A DNA stretch of 64,000 bases from Lysobacterales bacterium (lineage in GTDB: Bacteria > Pseudomonadota > Gammaproteobacteria > Xanthomonadales > Xanthomonadaceae). Of this stretch, positions 28,859 to 36,700 are shown piece by piece. Position 1 is the stretch's first letter. Each line of letters begins with the position of its first letter. A program made the translations under genes and the position numbers. The stretch lies in assembly GCA_016718605.1 (NCBI GenBank), contig JADKCY010000007.1, positions 18,005 through 82,004 on the forward strand, in the 5' to 3' direction. The notes under the pieces were generated by a model. The model saw nothing but the letters and a program-made list of their open reading frames with translations. It was not told the origin of the DNA and did not search any database.

Positions 28859-29298
28859 GGTCGCATCGCAACTGGAATGATTGCCGTAGGCTCGGATTCC
28901 TTTCAGCCGGACAGGGCGCTCAATGGCGAGACCAGATCCTCGACCTCGCTGAGGGCGATGTGGTGGTGCCTTCCCTCAAGGGTAAGGGCTATGTTGGCGT
29001 CGGCAGAGTCTTGGCAAGAGCCGTCCCCTATCTCGATTTTCGCCACGAGGGACGATTGCTCCAAGACTTCAACCTCGCAGCCCCAAAAATGCCGGAGAAC
29101 TCTGAAGACTTGGCTAACTCCGAATACGTGCTTCGTGTCGAATGGGATGCGTCGGTTCCGAGAGAGGAAGCCAAGTGGCAGTCAAATGCAGGCCTTTTCA
29201 CCACGCCGCTTGTCAGAGCGTCTCTGGATCGACAGCCTACAACTGTCGCCTTCGTGGAGAGTTCTTTCGGCGTAAGGCTGCAAGAGCTCGCCACCTAA
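28822..29298 (+). CDS. PUA/EVE-like domain protein, probably 5'-truncated by an IS
   Basis: 158 codons. The core (HRNWNDCRRLGFLSAGQG, then LAEGDVVVPSLKGKGYVGVG, then VLRVEWDASVPREEA) matches a small PUA-like fold seen alone or fused to nucleases and methyltransferases in defence loci. Such domains often read modified bases or bind RNA. The only start in frame is TTG at 28822, inside the IS3 remnant, and the first dozen residues are IS-derived. The natural N-terminus, perhaps with a partner domain, has probably been lost. It ends at the edge of an IS1595 remnant. Expression and function are doubtful. Confidence 0.6.
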   Translation: MESSITVADPRQGSHRNWNDCRRLGFLSAGQGAQWRDQILDLAEGDVVVPSLKGKGYVGVGRVLARAVPYLDFRHEGRLLQDFNLAAPKMPENSEDLANSEYVLRVEWDASVPREEAKWQSNAGLFTTPLVRASLDRQPTTVAFVESSFGVRLQELAT

Positions 29299-29626
29299 AA
29301 GGCGACTCAACTCCAGCGCCACCACGTTGTTCTTGCTCTGCGTCAGCAACCAGACCGCCTGAAACCACACGGTCAACGGCAGACGACTGTGCGCGAACAT
29401 CGTCCCGGCCACCAGACTGGTCTGCCGTCGGCACCCGCCGCATTGCCAGAGCGGCTTACCCCGGTGGCGAAACAGGCTCGCCGTACCACCACCGCAGCGT
29501 GGACAGTCAAATCCCTCCGGCCAGCACATGCGTCAGCTCGGCCTCGCAGGCCGCCTCGCTGCTGTAGCGCGACTGCACATCACGCCAGGACATCCCTCGT
29601 TGAAACTGCACCCGATTCATCGCCAT
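29293..29626 (-). mobile_element. IS1595-family transposase, N-terminal remnant with frameshift
   Basis: The start MNRVQFQRGMSW near 29620 continues through SEAACEAELTHV. After a frameshift near 29530 it goes on as CWPEGFDCPRCGG, WQCGGCRRQTS, GTMFAHSRLPL and LELSRLLG. This is the zinc-ribbon N-terminus of IS1595 (ISXO2-like) transposases. The DDE catalytic part is missing: the sequence stops matching at the end of the PUA-like gene. Inactive. Confidence 0.8.
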
Positions 29627-29667
29627 CGCTGGGCCCTCGCTTGCTGGAGGACCACGCATCCGACACG

Positions 29668-29794
29668 TTCGTCTCAACAGCGGAGACTTGGCTGACGGAT
29701 CGCGCCAATCAGGAACCGCTTTGCCAACGTCATCGACGCCATGAATGGCAAACACATTCTTGGCAAGATCCACCCCAATGCACACAATCGCCAT
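29668..29794 (-). mobile_element. IS110-family transposase, N-terminal remnant
   Basis: The start MAIVCIGVDLAKNVF followed by AIHGVDDVGKAV is the DEDD-type N-terminus of IS110 transposases. Only about 40 residues remain before it runs into the IS1595 remnant in the same reading frame, giving a chimeric 110-codon frame. Inactive scrap. Confidence 0.8.
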
Positions 29795-29922
29795 GACCGC
29801 CTCCGGAACGTGTGATGAAGAAACCCCTCCCATCGTCACGCACGACCACCAGGCCGAACTACCGAGCGTTGCAGAAGGTGCGCGGTGGGGAAGGTCCTTT
29901 CATTCGATATGGAAAGGCAAGG

Positions 29923-30786
29923 ATGACACTCGGACAACACACGTTGAGCGCGACCATGCAATTCGCGCGATGGACCGAAACCGTGACCGGGCTGTTGCCC
30001 AAGCACTTTTCGAGTGACTTTCTGGCCGGACGCTACCCTGATGACGCCAGCAGCTTTGAAGAATATCTGGAACTCCACCTTGGCGACTCGGTCTGGTCCT
30101 ACACGGACGATGGAGAACTGACCGTTCCCACATTTGTTTTTGATAGCGATAACAACCTCGAAAGGCTATTGGGCAGGTTGAGAGCGCGAAAGGACTTCTG
30201 GGTGGATTGCGAACTGGACGGTGAGCCATATCCTTTCGACATCTTGGTCGTGCCGCTTGCATCTTTACGCGGAGATTGGATAGATCTGCCGCCGGTTTCG
30301 CCGAAACATCGAGAAATGATGCCCCGAAGCAAGTCTGAAATTTCGAGAAGACTTGGATCTGATGGCGCTAGAGATTTGCTTGCGCACCGAACGAAGCAGG
30401 TGATGTGCGACAAGAAACTCTGGCGAACTCTGGCTGCAAGAGGGAGGCAGCCAAAGTTCCTATGGACGCTCGCTGTTCAATGGAATTCTTGTATCGCAAA
30501 TTGGACCATTGAACTCAACGGCGCATTCAACAAACCCGTCACGTTCGTATTTTTCCTCAGCATTGAACCGGCGTTCCCTTCTCTCGGATTACCACGCGAG
30601 AGCAGACACACAAAGCGATCATTGGGCGGACAACAGCGATTTTCACTTTTTCCGGCAACGGTAGTCGCGGGAGACTCGCTGATGGAGCAGGTTGCGTGTT
30701 TTGGCGATCACAGCACTTGGACTGGCCTGAGTCTAATTCAATACGATAAGCATTCTGCGCCCAAGATATATCGGAATATCGAGTAA
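29923..30786 (+). CDS. Hypothetical protein
   Basis: 287 residues from ATG 29923 (MTLGQHTLSATMQFARW), preceded by GGAAAGG. The frame is open from 29812, but that part overlaps the IS110 scrap on the other strand. Acidic N-terminal half, then a basic stretch (MPRSKSEISRRLG) and an aromatic C-terminus with WNSCIANWTIELNG and FVFFLSIEP. No domain recognised, no signal peptide or membrane segment. Codon use is less GC-rich than its neighbours, which suggests recent acquisition. It is isolated between transposase remnants. Confidence 0.6.
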   Translation: MTLGQHTLSATMQFARWTETVTGLLPKHFSSDFLAGRYPDDASSFEEYLELHLGDSVWSYTDDGELTVPTFVFDSDNNLERLLGRLRARKDFWVDCELDGEPYPFDILVVPLASLRGDWIDLPPVSPKHREMMPRSKSEISRRLGSDGARDLLAHRTKQVMCDKKLWRTLAARGRQPKFLWTLAVQWNSCIANWTIELNGAFNKPVTFVFFLSIEPAFPSLGLPRESRHTKRSLGGQQRFSLFPATVVAGDSLMEQVACFGDHSTWTGLSLIQYDKHSAPKIYRNIE

Positions 30787-30835
30787 AGGCCATTTTTACG
30801 GAGCAGAGCGGAAGCTCGAAATACTCCTCAATTCA

Positions 30836-30992
30836 ACGTCCCCGGCCTTAAGTAGCGGGGCTGTTTGGAATCCAACTGTAGCCGATCCTCGGCAAGGTGC
30901 TTCGCATAGGCCTCGGGGGTCATCCCACCAAGGACCTTTTTCGGTCGCTCTCCGTTGTATTCGCGTCGCCATGTTTCGATCACGGCACGCGT
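30836..30992 (-). mobile_element. IS3-family transposase C-terminus (remnant copy B)
   Basis: Read on the minus strand it encodes AVIETWRREYNGERP, KKVLGGMTPEAYAKHLAEDR and a short tail, the typical C-terminal end of an IS3-group OrfB integrase. Upstream of about 30992 the match is lost, so the catalytic core is absent. Its terminal bases repeat those at 28791-28858 in the same orientation. Confidence 0.85.
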
Positions 30993-31063
30993 CATTAGGT
31001 CAGCTGGTGCTGACGTGCCGTGCTATCCGTAGGGAAGATGTGGCTCAGGCCGGTAGGAGCCGA

Positions 31064-32470
31064 TCATTCGTCATCGTTCTCCTCTCCCCTGGTCTCCGCG
31101 AACTTGGCGGTCATGGTTGGGTTGCCGCGCGTCAGCTTCTTGATGGAGAGGTCTTGGAGCTTGTCGTTAGCGAGACGGAAGTGGTTCGTGGAACGGAGCA
31201 GCTCCTCCTTCGTCTTGCTGAGCTCTGTGATGGTCTTATCGATGTGCTTGATCGCGTCGTTGAAGGCGGTATTGGCATGCACGTAGTTTCGGGAGAAGCC
31301 ATCCTTGAACTGCGTGAGCTTGTTTTCGAAGTTCGTGATGTCGATGTTTTGCGCTCTGACAAGAGCGAGCTCCGACTTGTACTGCGCCGCGTTGAGCGCA
31401 GCGTTGCGGAGCAGCGTGATGATGGGGAGGAAGAACTGGGGACGGATGACATACATCTTCGGGTAGCGATGCGAGACATCGACGATGCCCGTGTTGTACA
31501 GCTCGCTGTCCGACTCAAGAAGCGAAACAAGAATGGCGTACTCGCAGTTTTTCTCTCTGCGGTCCTTGTCCAGTTCCTTCAGGAAATCGTCATTGATTTT
31601 CTTGGTTACAGTGGTGTCGGCTTCATTCTTCATCTCGAACATTATCGAGACGATTTCGGTGCCATCGTCGGCGAAGTCCCGGAAAATGAAGTCGCCCTTG
31701 CTGCCTGTACTCGAATCATTGTCTTTCTGGAACAAGGCTCTCGGGAATCCCATCGGGCGAACGCGTTCGAACTCGATAGCGCAATGTGACTCGAGCGTTT
31801 CGCCGAGCATCTTGGTAGAGAGCTTGGCCTTGAGATCTTTGAGGCGTTCGATCATCGCGTCGCGATCGCGTAGCTGATCCTGGTATCGGTCAGCAATCGC
31901 TTGCTCGGAGATCTTGCGTTCAAGTTGCACACGTTCAGCGACGGCCTTTGCCTCGTCACGCTCGCGTTCAGCAGCACCGACGGCATCGCGAATCACCAGC
32001 TCCTTGGATTGCTCCGAGAGGGTGATGGAAGAACGGAGCTCCTGAATTTGTGCCTGGAACTCGGACTGGACGCGCTGGATCTCGGACTGGTGACGCTCAG
32101 CCGCCAACTTGGCCTCGGCCTCACGGGTCGCGTTGGCTTGCTGGAGGTCTCTGGCGAGTGAATCGCGCTCGCGCTCGAGGGCCGCTAGGGCCTCGCGAAC
32201 GGCGAGGCTGCGGGCGGCCTCTGCGGCTTCAAGTCGTGTCTGGAGCTCGCGAATCTCCGCATCGCGGGTGCTGGTTTCGGTTTGATGGGCGGCCTTGAGT
32301 CGAGCCTCGGCGAGAGCGATCGCGCTTTGCTTCTCGCGGTCCGCAACTTCAAGGCGATTCTCCAACTCCTCGCGGAACTGCGTGTCCCTGACCTGTCGGA
32401 CGATGTCGGCGTAGCTCGCCTCGTCAACCTTGAACGGCGTATGGCACGAGGGGCAAACGATCTCAGTCAT
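31064..32470 (-). CDS. DUF2130 family protein
   Basis: 468 residues from MTEIVCPSCHTPFKVDE (the frame extends 11 codons further to 32503, a less likely start). The N-terminal CPSC zinc-like pair is followed by a long coiled coil (about 30-220, EAEAKLAAERHQ type). The C-terminal DUF2130 core includes GDFIFRDF, IMFEMKNEADTT and KKINDDFLKELDKDRREKNC, with acidic and lysine residues placed as in a PD-(D/E)XK-like fold. DUF2130 proteins are frequent in accessory and defence regions; their function is not established. A stand-alone gene. Confidence 0.9.
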   Translation of the reverse strand: MTEIVCPSCHTPFKVDEASYADIVRQVRDTQFREELENRLEVADREKQSAIALAEARLKAAHQTETSTRDAEIRELQTRLEAAEAARSLAVREALAALERERDSLARDLQQANATREAEAKLAAERHQSEIQRVQSEFQAQIQELRSSITLSEQSKELVIRDAVGAAERERDEAKAVAERVQLERKISEQAIADRYQDQLRDRDAMIERLKDLKAKLSTKMLGETLESHCAIEFERVRPMGFPRALFQKDNDSSTGSKGDFIFRDFADDGTEIVSIMFEMKNEADTTVTKKINDDFLKELDKDRREKNCEYAILVSLLESDSELYNTGIVDVSHRYPKMYVIRPQFFLPIITLLRNAALNAAQYKSELALVRAQNIDITNFENKLTQFKDGFSRNYVHANTAFNDAIKHIDKTITELSKTKEELLRSTNHFRLANDKLQDLSIKKLTRGNPTMTAKFAETRGEENDDE

Positions 32471-32535
32471 CTCGGCTTCCTTGGCGAATGATCTATGGCC
32501 CAAGGATATGCCAATGCCAGGACGGTAGAAGTCGG

Positions 32536-32561
32536 CCTGAACCGCCCCGGGGCGGTTCAGG
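32536..32561. repeat. 26-bp perfect palindrome
   Basis: CCTGAACCGCCCC is followed immediately by its exact reverse complement, with no loop bases. It lies between the HigA-like remnant stop and the DUF2130 start on the minus strand. A very stable hairpin could act as a terminator, though no T-run follows on either side. Confidence 0.85.
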
Positions 32562-32576
32562 TTGTGGAACGGATGA

Positions 32577-32738
32577 TCAACATGATCGGTATGCGCATTC
32601 GATGTCTGCAGCGGCGAGCTCTCGCACCGGTGGCGGGCAGATCTCGTCGAACTCGCGCATCGTCACCTTGTTGACTGCGCCTACTTCGTGGAGCGCAGCC
32701 AAGTCGCCACGTAACGATTCAATGATCTTGCTCACCAT
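32577..32738 (-). pseudogene. HigA/NadS-type antitoxin, truncated N-terminal remnant
   Basis: 53 codons starting MVSKIIESLRGDLAALH and continuing VGAVNKVTMREFDEIC. This is the conserved opening of HigA/NadS-type helix-turn-helix antitoxins. The protein stops before the helix-turn-helix, which normally follows the REFD motif, so DNA binding is lost. ATG at 32738 has GGTGGAGG just upstream. It overlaps the toxin remnant by 20 bases. Confidence 0.7.
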
Positions 32739-32847
32739 GCACCTCCACCAACACGCCAGCCTGCAATGCCTTCGACAGGACGTCCACGGACAGTTCCAAG
32801 AACACCTTGCCGGCGAATTGCAGCGCCCTATTTTCGGTCCTTGTCAT
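32719..32847 (-). pseudogene. HigB/RelE-type toxin, C-terminal remnant
   Basis: 42 codons. The segment KVFLELSVDVLSKALQ followed by GVLVEV resembles the C-terminal tail of HigB/RelE-like toxins partnered with NadS-type antitoxins. Its ATG overlaps the MazF stop as ATGA, so it could be translated by coupling. The catalytic part of the toxin is missing. Confidence 0.6.
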
Positions 32848-33191
32848 TCAAACAAGATGGCCTCGATTCTGGCCAAGGCTTCATCGACGATGTACTGAGG
32901 GACCGTTTCCTTGAGACGGACGCTGCACGCCCTCCAGTCTAAGGACTTCAACTGGTGGCAGTGAACAGCCCCCTGAGTGTCGGTGCCTACGCCTGACAAC
33001 GAAACCACCGTCCCGTAGGTTCGGGCAGCGACTGCGGCTCCCTGCGAAATCGGGCAGAGCATCGCCAGTCCCTGCTGGTTGAATGCCTTGCCGCTCAGAA
33101 CCAAGCCAAAGTGCGGTCCCTTCATCTCCCGACCCGACGATGGGTCGAAATCAAGACGCACGATGTCGCCGCGGTCCGGCACGTACGCCAT
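32844..33191 (-). CDS. MazF/PemK-family endoribonuclease toxin
   Basis: 115 residues from ATG 33191 (MAYVPDRGDIVRLDFDPS). The family signatures GDIVRLDF, GPHFGLVLSGKAFN and a strand-rich C-terminus with AVHCHQLKSLDWRAC fit the MazF/ChpB fold. It cleaves mRNA when freed from its antitoxin. Its start overlaps the antitoxin stop by one base (TGATG), the usual coupling. An upstream in-frame start at 33230 lies inside the antitoxin gene and is not used here. Confidence 0.92.
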   Translation of the reverse strand: MAYVPDRGDIVRLDFDPSSGREMKGPHFGLVLSGKAFNQQGLAMLCPISQGAAVAARTYGTVVSLSGVGTDTQGAVHCHQLKSLDWRACSVRLKETVPQYIVDEALARIEAILFE

Positions 33192-33436
33192 CAACTTTTC
33201 TCCAGCCCAACCGATGGCAATGCATCCCAACCTTCTACTCGCGGCAGGCCTTGCGGCATTTCCGCCATGAGGTTGGCCAGCTTGTATCGAGGACGGGTTG
33301 GCGCTTCCACAGTCATCTTCTTGCCAAGCAGTTGAAGCTCCACCTGCGAGCCTTCGCCCAGTCCGTTCTGCTCTACAAATGCCTTCGGAACGGTCATCAC
33401 AAGCGAACCACCCGATTTACGAAGTGTCTGAAGCAT
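33191..33436 (-). CDS. MazE/ChpS-like AbrB-type antitoxin
   Basis: 81 residues. The N-terminus LRKSGGSLVMTVPKAFVEQ is a SpoVT/AbrB swapped-hairpin DNA-binding domain. The C-terminal tail (LANLMAEMPQGLPRVEGWD) would bind the toxin. Expected to repress its own promoter together with the toxin. Lies directly upstream of the MazF-like gene. Confidence 0.9.
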   Translation of the reverse strand: MLQTLRKSGGSLVMTVPKAFVEQNGLGEGSQVELQLLGKKMTVEAPTRPRYKLANLMAEMPQGLPRVEGWDALPSVGLEKS

Positions 33437-33697
33437 ATGCGTCTCCAGTCAGCAAAAATCCTATTTCAGTAAAACCGGCACGGTGAACGCGTCGCCACCA
33501 AACCCGAGCACATCGCTCACGTGCTGAACGCCTGCGTACATGTTCCCGCATGCTGTCAGTAGGCCAGCATGTCCGCACCTTCAGGAAGGTCGCTTCACTA
33601 CACCGCAGGCACGTGGGCTGCGCAAATTGTGGGGAGTCGTCGTTCCTACTGAACCGACCGCCGTTGTGCACGTGGCTTGCGACTTGCACCATGCCAC
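33437..33697. other. Intergenic region between divergent toxin-antitoxin operons
   Basis: Separates the minus-strand MazEF-type pair from the plus-strand VapBC pair. No gene seen. It should hold the promoters of both, but no convincing -35/-10 pair could be read. Confidence 0.4.
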
Positions 33698-33711
33698 GCA
33701 TCATGTGATGC
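33698..33711. promoter_or_regulatory. Putative VapBC operator (inverted repeat)
   Basis: GCATCA and TGATGC arms separated by two bases, 32 bases upstream of the VapB start. Position and symmetry fit an autoregulatory operator for a VapBC complex; inferred only. Confidence 0.4.
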
Positions 33712-33743
33712 TAATTTCGTGCACGATCTTTTGGAGTCAGGCT

Positions 33744-33941
33744 ATGCGAACCACGATTGCACTCGATGATGAACTTCTTGCCAAAGCCCAGTCTTTCACC
33801 GGCCTGAAAGAAAAATCCTCTGTCGTGCATGAGGCATTGAAGGCGCTCATCGCCCGCGAAAGCGGACGTCGGCTGGCCTTGCTCGGTGGCAGTGACGACA
33901 AGGCATCCGCCGCACCACGCCGCCGCACGACGGCCGAGTGA
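33744..33941 (+). CDS. vapB: VapB-type antitoxin
   Basis: 65 residues, MRTTIALDDELLAKAQ then KEKSSVVHEALKALI, a ribbon-helix-helix DNA-binding domain of VapB/MetJ type, then a basic tail. A Shine-Dalgarno-like GGAG lies at 33733-33736. The stop overlaps the GTG start of the toxin gene (GTGA). The longer frame from 33540 has no support. Confidence 0.9.
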   Translation: MRTTIALDDELLAKAQSFTGLKEKSSVVHEALKALIARESGRRLALLGGSDDKASAAPRRRTTAE

Positions 33942-34306
33942 TTCTCGTCGATACGTCGGTCTGGATAGACCACCTTCGCAAGTCCGATGAAATGCTGCGC
34001 ACCTTGCTGCTAACTGGGCAGGTCCTCACTCACGCATTCGTCATCGGTGAACTGGCGCTTGGCAGTCTTGGGAACCGCGACCGCGTCCTGCGCCTGATGG
34101 ACGACCTGCCGACCGCGAGTCAGGCCACCGATCAAGAGGTCCGCGCATTCATCGAAAGCCACGGTCTTGCCGGATCGGGTGTTGGCTATGTCGATGTGCA
34201 CTTACTCGCCGCTGCACGGTTGTGTGGCGTTGCGCTATGGACACGCGACAAACGGCTTCTCGCCATCGCCAACGACTGCGGATTGGCGACGACTCGCCAT
34301 CACTGA
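33938..34306 (+). CDS. vapC: VapC-type PIN-domain ribonuclease toxin
   Basis: 122 residues from GTG. PIN acidic residues are in place: LVDTSVWIDH (first Asp), GELALG (Glu), VGYVDVHLLAAA (Asp) and LWTRDKRL (Asp). It cleaves RNA, often tRNA, unless held by VapB. Translationally coupled to VapB. Converges on the small gene at 34442. Confidence 0.93.
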   Translation: MILVDTSVWIDHLRKSDEMLRTLLLTGQVLTHAFVIGELALGSLGNRDRVLRLMDDLPTASQATDQEVRAFIESHGLAGSGVGYVDVHLLAAARLCGVALWTRDKRLLAIANDCGLATTRHH

Positions 34307-34441
34307 TCCAGCGCGGCCTCCGACAACTGTTCGCCACATCTGGGATGCAATTTGGGCACGCGCGGCCATGCCCTTCGTTCACCACACACGCAAAATCCTA
34401 GTTGCCAGCGCATAGGAACCTCCTGTCCCTGAGTTCGCCAC

Positions 34442-34717
34442 TCACCCCCGCATACTCTCCGGCACATGCGCCTGCCGCGCTGCAGCCAGCGCATTCAGCA
34501 CATCCGGCGCATGCGTGGCCAGCGCCAGGTGCGCTTCCAGACTTCGATACAGGGCGATCCCCGCCGGACGACTGCCGTTCAACATGCCAGCAAATCCTGA
34601 CTCGGTGACGCCCAACAAGCGCCGCAAACTGGCCTTGGACCAGCCGGTGACGGACTGAAACGCGGTCACCAGGACTTGCATCTGCTCGCCGGTGACGGTG
34701 GTATTCGCTTTGGACAC
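34442..34717 (-). CDS. Small helix-turn-helix-like hypothetical protein
   Basis: 91 residues. SVTGWSKASLRRLLGVTESGF and MLNGSRPAG look like a short HTH in which a cryptic XRE-type helix pair reads a recognition sequence. No partner gene is adjacent. The upstream 34718-34931 interval holds one weak frame (PLMVFASVAEAVACL) that I do not call. Confidence 0.55.
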   Translation of the reverse strand: MSKANTTVTGEQMQVLVTAFQSVTGWSKASLRRLLGVTESGFAGMLNGSRPAGIALYRSLEAHLALATHAPDVLNALAAARQAHVPESMRG

Positions 34718-34881
34718 AGTGTTGCCCCCTCACTCATGCTTCGGCTGGCAGGCCATCCCAGCCGCGAACGCTGCGCCGCTTCTTCCCGTGTGAACGCCGT
34801 CGCCAGCCAGACACGCCACCGCTTCGGCCACGCTGGCAAACACCATTAGTGGACCGTATTCATCAGCGGCAGCGGATAGCG

Positions 34882-34906
34882 GGATGCCCCGAAATGCGGG
34901 GCATCC
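34882..34906 (-). terminator. Stem-loop downstream of secreted-protein gene
   Basis: GGATGCCCC pairs perfectly with GGGGCATCC, plus one further G-C pair, around a 5-base loop. It lies 26 bases past the stop of the gene ending at 34932. No T-run, so rho-independent activity is uncertain. Confidence 0.5.
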
Positions 34907-34931
34907 ACTCGCGACGGTAGCCTCGTTCGCG

Positions 34932-35957
34932 TTACTGCTGCTCGATCGGGATGACGCGGCGATAACGGGCGGCAGCATTCGCTGACACCTGATTGTTCTG
35001 AACTGTGGCCTTGTTGTTCACAAATGCAGTATCAATCAATGTGTCTTTATCCGAGAGCGCATAAACGTGAACATAAGCGCTCGACCGCATGTGAAACCCC
35101 ACTCGCCCCGGTACACCCAAGCCACCCGTACTACCAATCGTTTCCGTGCCACAGCCCGTTGCGACCTCAAAACAATAGCCGATGAGGGTGCCGGCTTCGG
35201 CGTCATAGACGATTGGGTAGTCCACACCCAAGGCGCTCCCCGTAAACCACCGCCCATTGGGTGCTGGTGTGTGCATGACATTCGCGTCCGCCGTTATTGC
35301 TGATGCCCAAGCTGGTTTGGCGATTTCATAGATCGAGCGCACGTCGCTTTGTATCTCAATCGATCCAGAGGCCCGATATATCTGGTATTTCCACTGCCCC
35401 TCCAGCAAATCCGCGACCGGATTCAGTAGGATATTTTCCGATGCCTGTATTCGCTCGACCTGTGCCGTACCGTTGTTGACGTACACATCGGCTTGCGCTG
35501 CGCCAAGGAAGCGAATCTCCCCCGTTCCGTAGGGGCTGGGACCCACATTGGGGGCGACATAAGCGCACGTCGGGCAAGCGCCATTCACCCCATCGTTCAA
35601 CACCCCGCCAAACTTGGCCGACACGCTGGTGCGAAAATACTCGTCCCAGCCGGTGTATTGGAGGGTGCCGGCCATCAACAGCCAGTAGGGCTTGCCGGCG
35701 CTGTCATAGGTATAGACCGTGCCGGAATACAGTGGCGCGGTTTCGCCGGGCAGCGGGCTGAGCTTTTCAATCGCCCAGCCCGCGCCACTGCGCGTGGGAT
35801 CAAACCAGCTACCGGCTGCGAAGGGCGCAGGCCGCCAGCCTGACGGGGGATTGCCTAGCGGCCAGGTCGGTGCCGTATAGGTTTCCGCCAAGGACTGGCC
35901 CGAAAGCAGCGACAAGCCCAGCAGCGCACCAAAAACGACATTCTTTGAGGTAACCAT
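34932..35957 (-). CDS. Secreted hypothetical protein
   Basis: 341 residues with a clear signal peptide (KNVVFGALLGLSLLSGQSLA, cleavage near residue 25). The mature part has WFDPTRSGAGWAIEKL, a motif recurring in exported proteins of Xanthomonadales and relatives, and GKPYWLLMAGTLQYTG. Two CxxC-like pairs (GACPTCAY; GYCFEV with GCGT) may form disulfides. Predicted extracellular or periplasmic. Function unknown. Confidence 0.8.
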   Translation of the reverse strand: MVTSKNVVFGALLGLSLLSGQSLAETYTAPTWPLGNPPSGWRPAPFAAGSWFDPTRSGAGWAIEKLSPLPGETAPLYSGTVYTYDSAGKPYWLLMAGTLQYTGWDEYFRTSVSAKFGGVLNDGVNGACPTCAYVAPNVGPSPYGTGEIRFLGAAQADVYVNNGTAQVERIQASENILLNPVADLLEGQWKYQIYRASGSIEIQSDVRSIYEIAKPAWASAITADANVMHTPAPNGRWFTGSALGVDYPIVYDAEAGTLIGYCFEVATGCGTETIGSTGGLGVPGRVGFHMRSSAYVHVYALSDKDTLIDTAFVNNKATVQNNQVSANAAARYRRVIPIEQQ

Positions 35958-36013
35958 GATCCGCTCCTGTTGTTTGGTGCTGGTAGTTTATATGGCATAT
36001 GCTGAACATATGC

Positions 36014-36700
36014 TTAGTTGGTGCAGCAGAGGATCGCCTGCGCGGTGGTGCCGCCTCGAACTGCCGCTTCATCAACCCCAGGATAGTCGTAGGAGAACGC
36101 CCCGCAGGGTTGACTGGGAAGGCTCCAATTATAGTTGCCCGTCAAGGTTCGCGAGCATTGACTGGGCGGCGTGCCGTTGCCATTGGCAATTTCGGAGGCA
36201 TTCAAATACACCACGTCGTAGTAATAGGTTTGACCGCGTCCATCGCAGGTAATGTTCGACGGGTACCCTGCACATGAGTCTTTACACATCCCCCCCGCCC
36301 TGAACTCCTGATCCGGGGCGATGGTCAGCGACGCCCCGACCGGCGTGTTGCGAAACTGCACCGCACCACTGCACATCGTCCAACGATCCCGCTCGACATA
36401 GCCGGATGGACAGGTCGGTGCCACGTAGTTGGAGGTCGCAGTGCAACTGCCCCCGCTGCAACTCCCCATCTTGACCTGACACGTCCCGCTGTAGGAATCC
36501 CCCTCATCCCCGCCATCCCCACCATCCGACTCCAGTTCCGGAAAGCCTTTAAGCACGATCGCGGTCGGCTGGGTGACGCTCGAACCGACATAGGCCGAGA
36601 CGTTCATGGTGAAGCCGTTGAAGCCGCCGTGCACGGTGGTTTCGCCTTGTCGGATGATGCCGGTCGGGATCTGGTAGTGCTTGGAAATCTCACTGGCCAC
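36014..36700 (-). CDS. Cysteine-rich exported-type protein, probably N-terminally truncated
   Basis: 228 codons rich in cysteine, glycine and serine (SGTCQVKMGSCSGGSC, CPSGYVERDRWTMC, FRAGGMCKDSC, AILCCTN), which points to a disulfide-bonded extracellular protein. A Gly-Asp linker precedes the Cys-rich half. No signal peptide is seen at the available start, and coding signal stops abruptly near 36710, so the 5' part is probably lost. It lies 56 bases upstream of the preceding secreted protein gene on the same strand. Confidence 0.55.
   Translation of the reverse strand: MASEISKHYQIPTGIIRQGETTVHGGFNGFTMNVSAYVGSSVTQPTAIVLKGFPELESDGGDGGDEGDSYSGTCQVKMGSCSGGSCTATSNYVAPTCPSGYVERDRWTMCSGAVQFRNTPVGASLTIAPDQEFRAGGMCKDSCAGYPSNITCDGRGQTYYYDVVYLNASEIANGNGTPPSQCSRTLTGNYNWSLPSQPCGAFSYDYPGVDEAAVRGGTTAQAILCCTN

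Noticed and set aside
30971..31789. 272-codon plus-strand open frame
   Set aside because: Antisense to the DUF2130 gene, which has strong family signatures.
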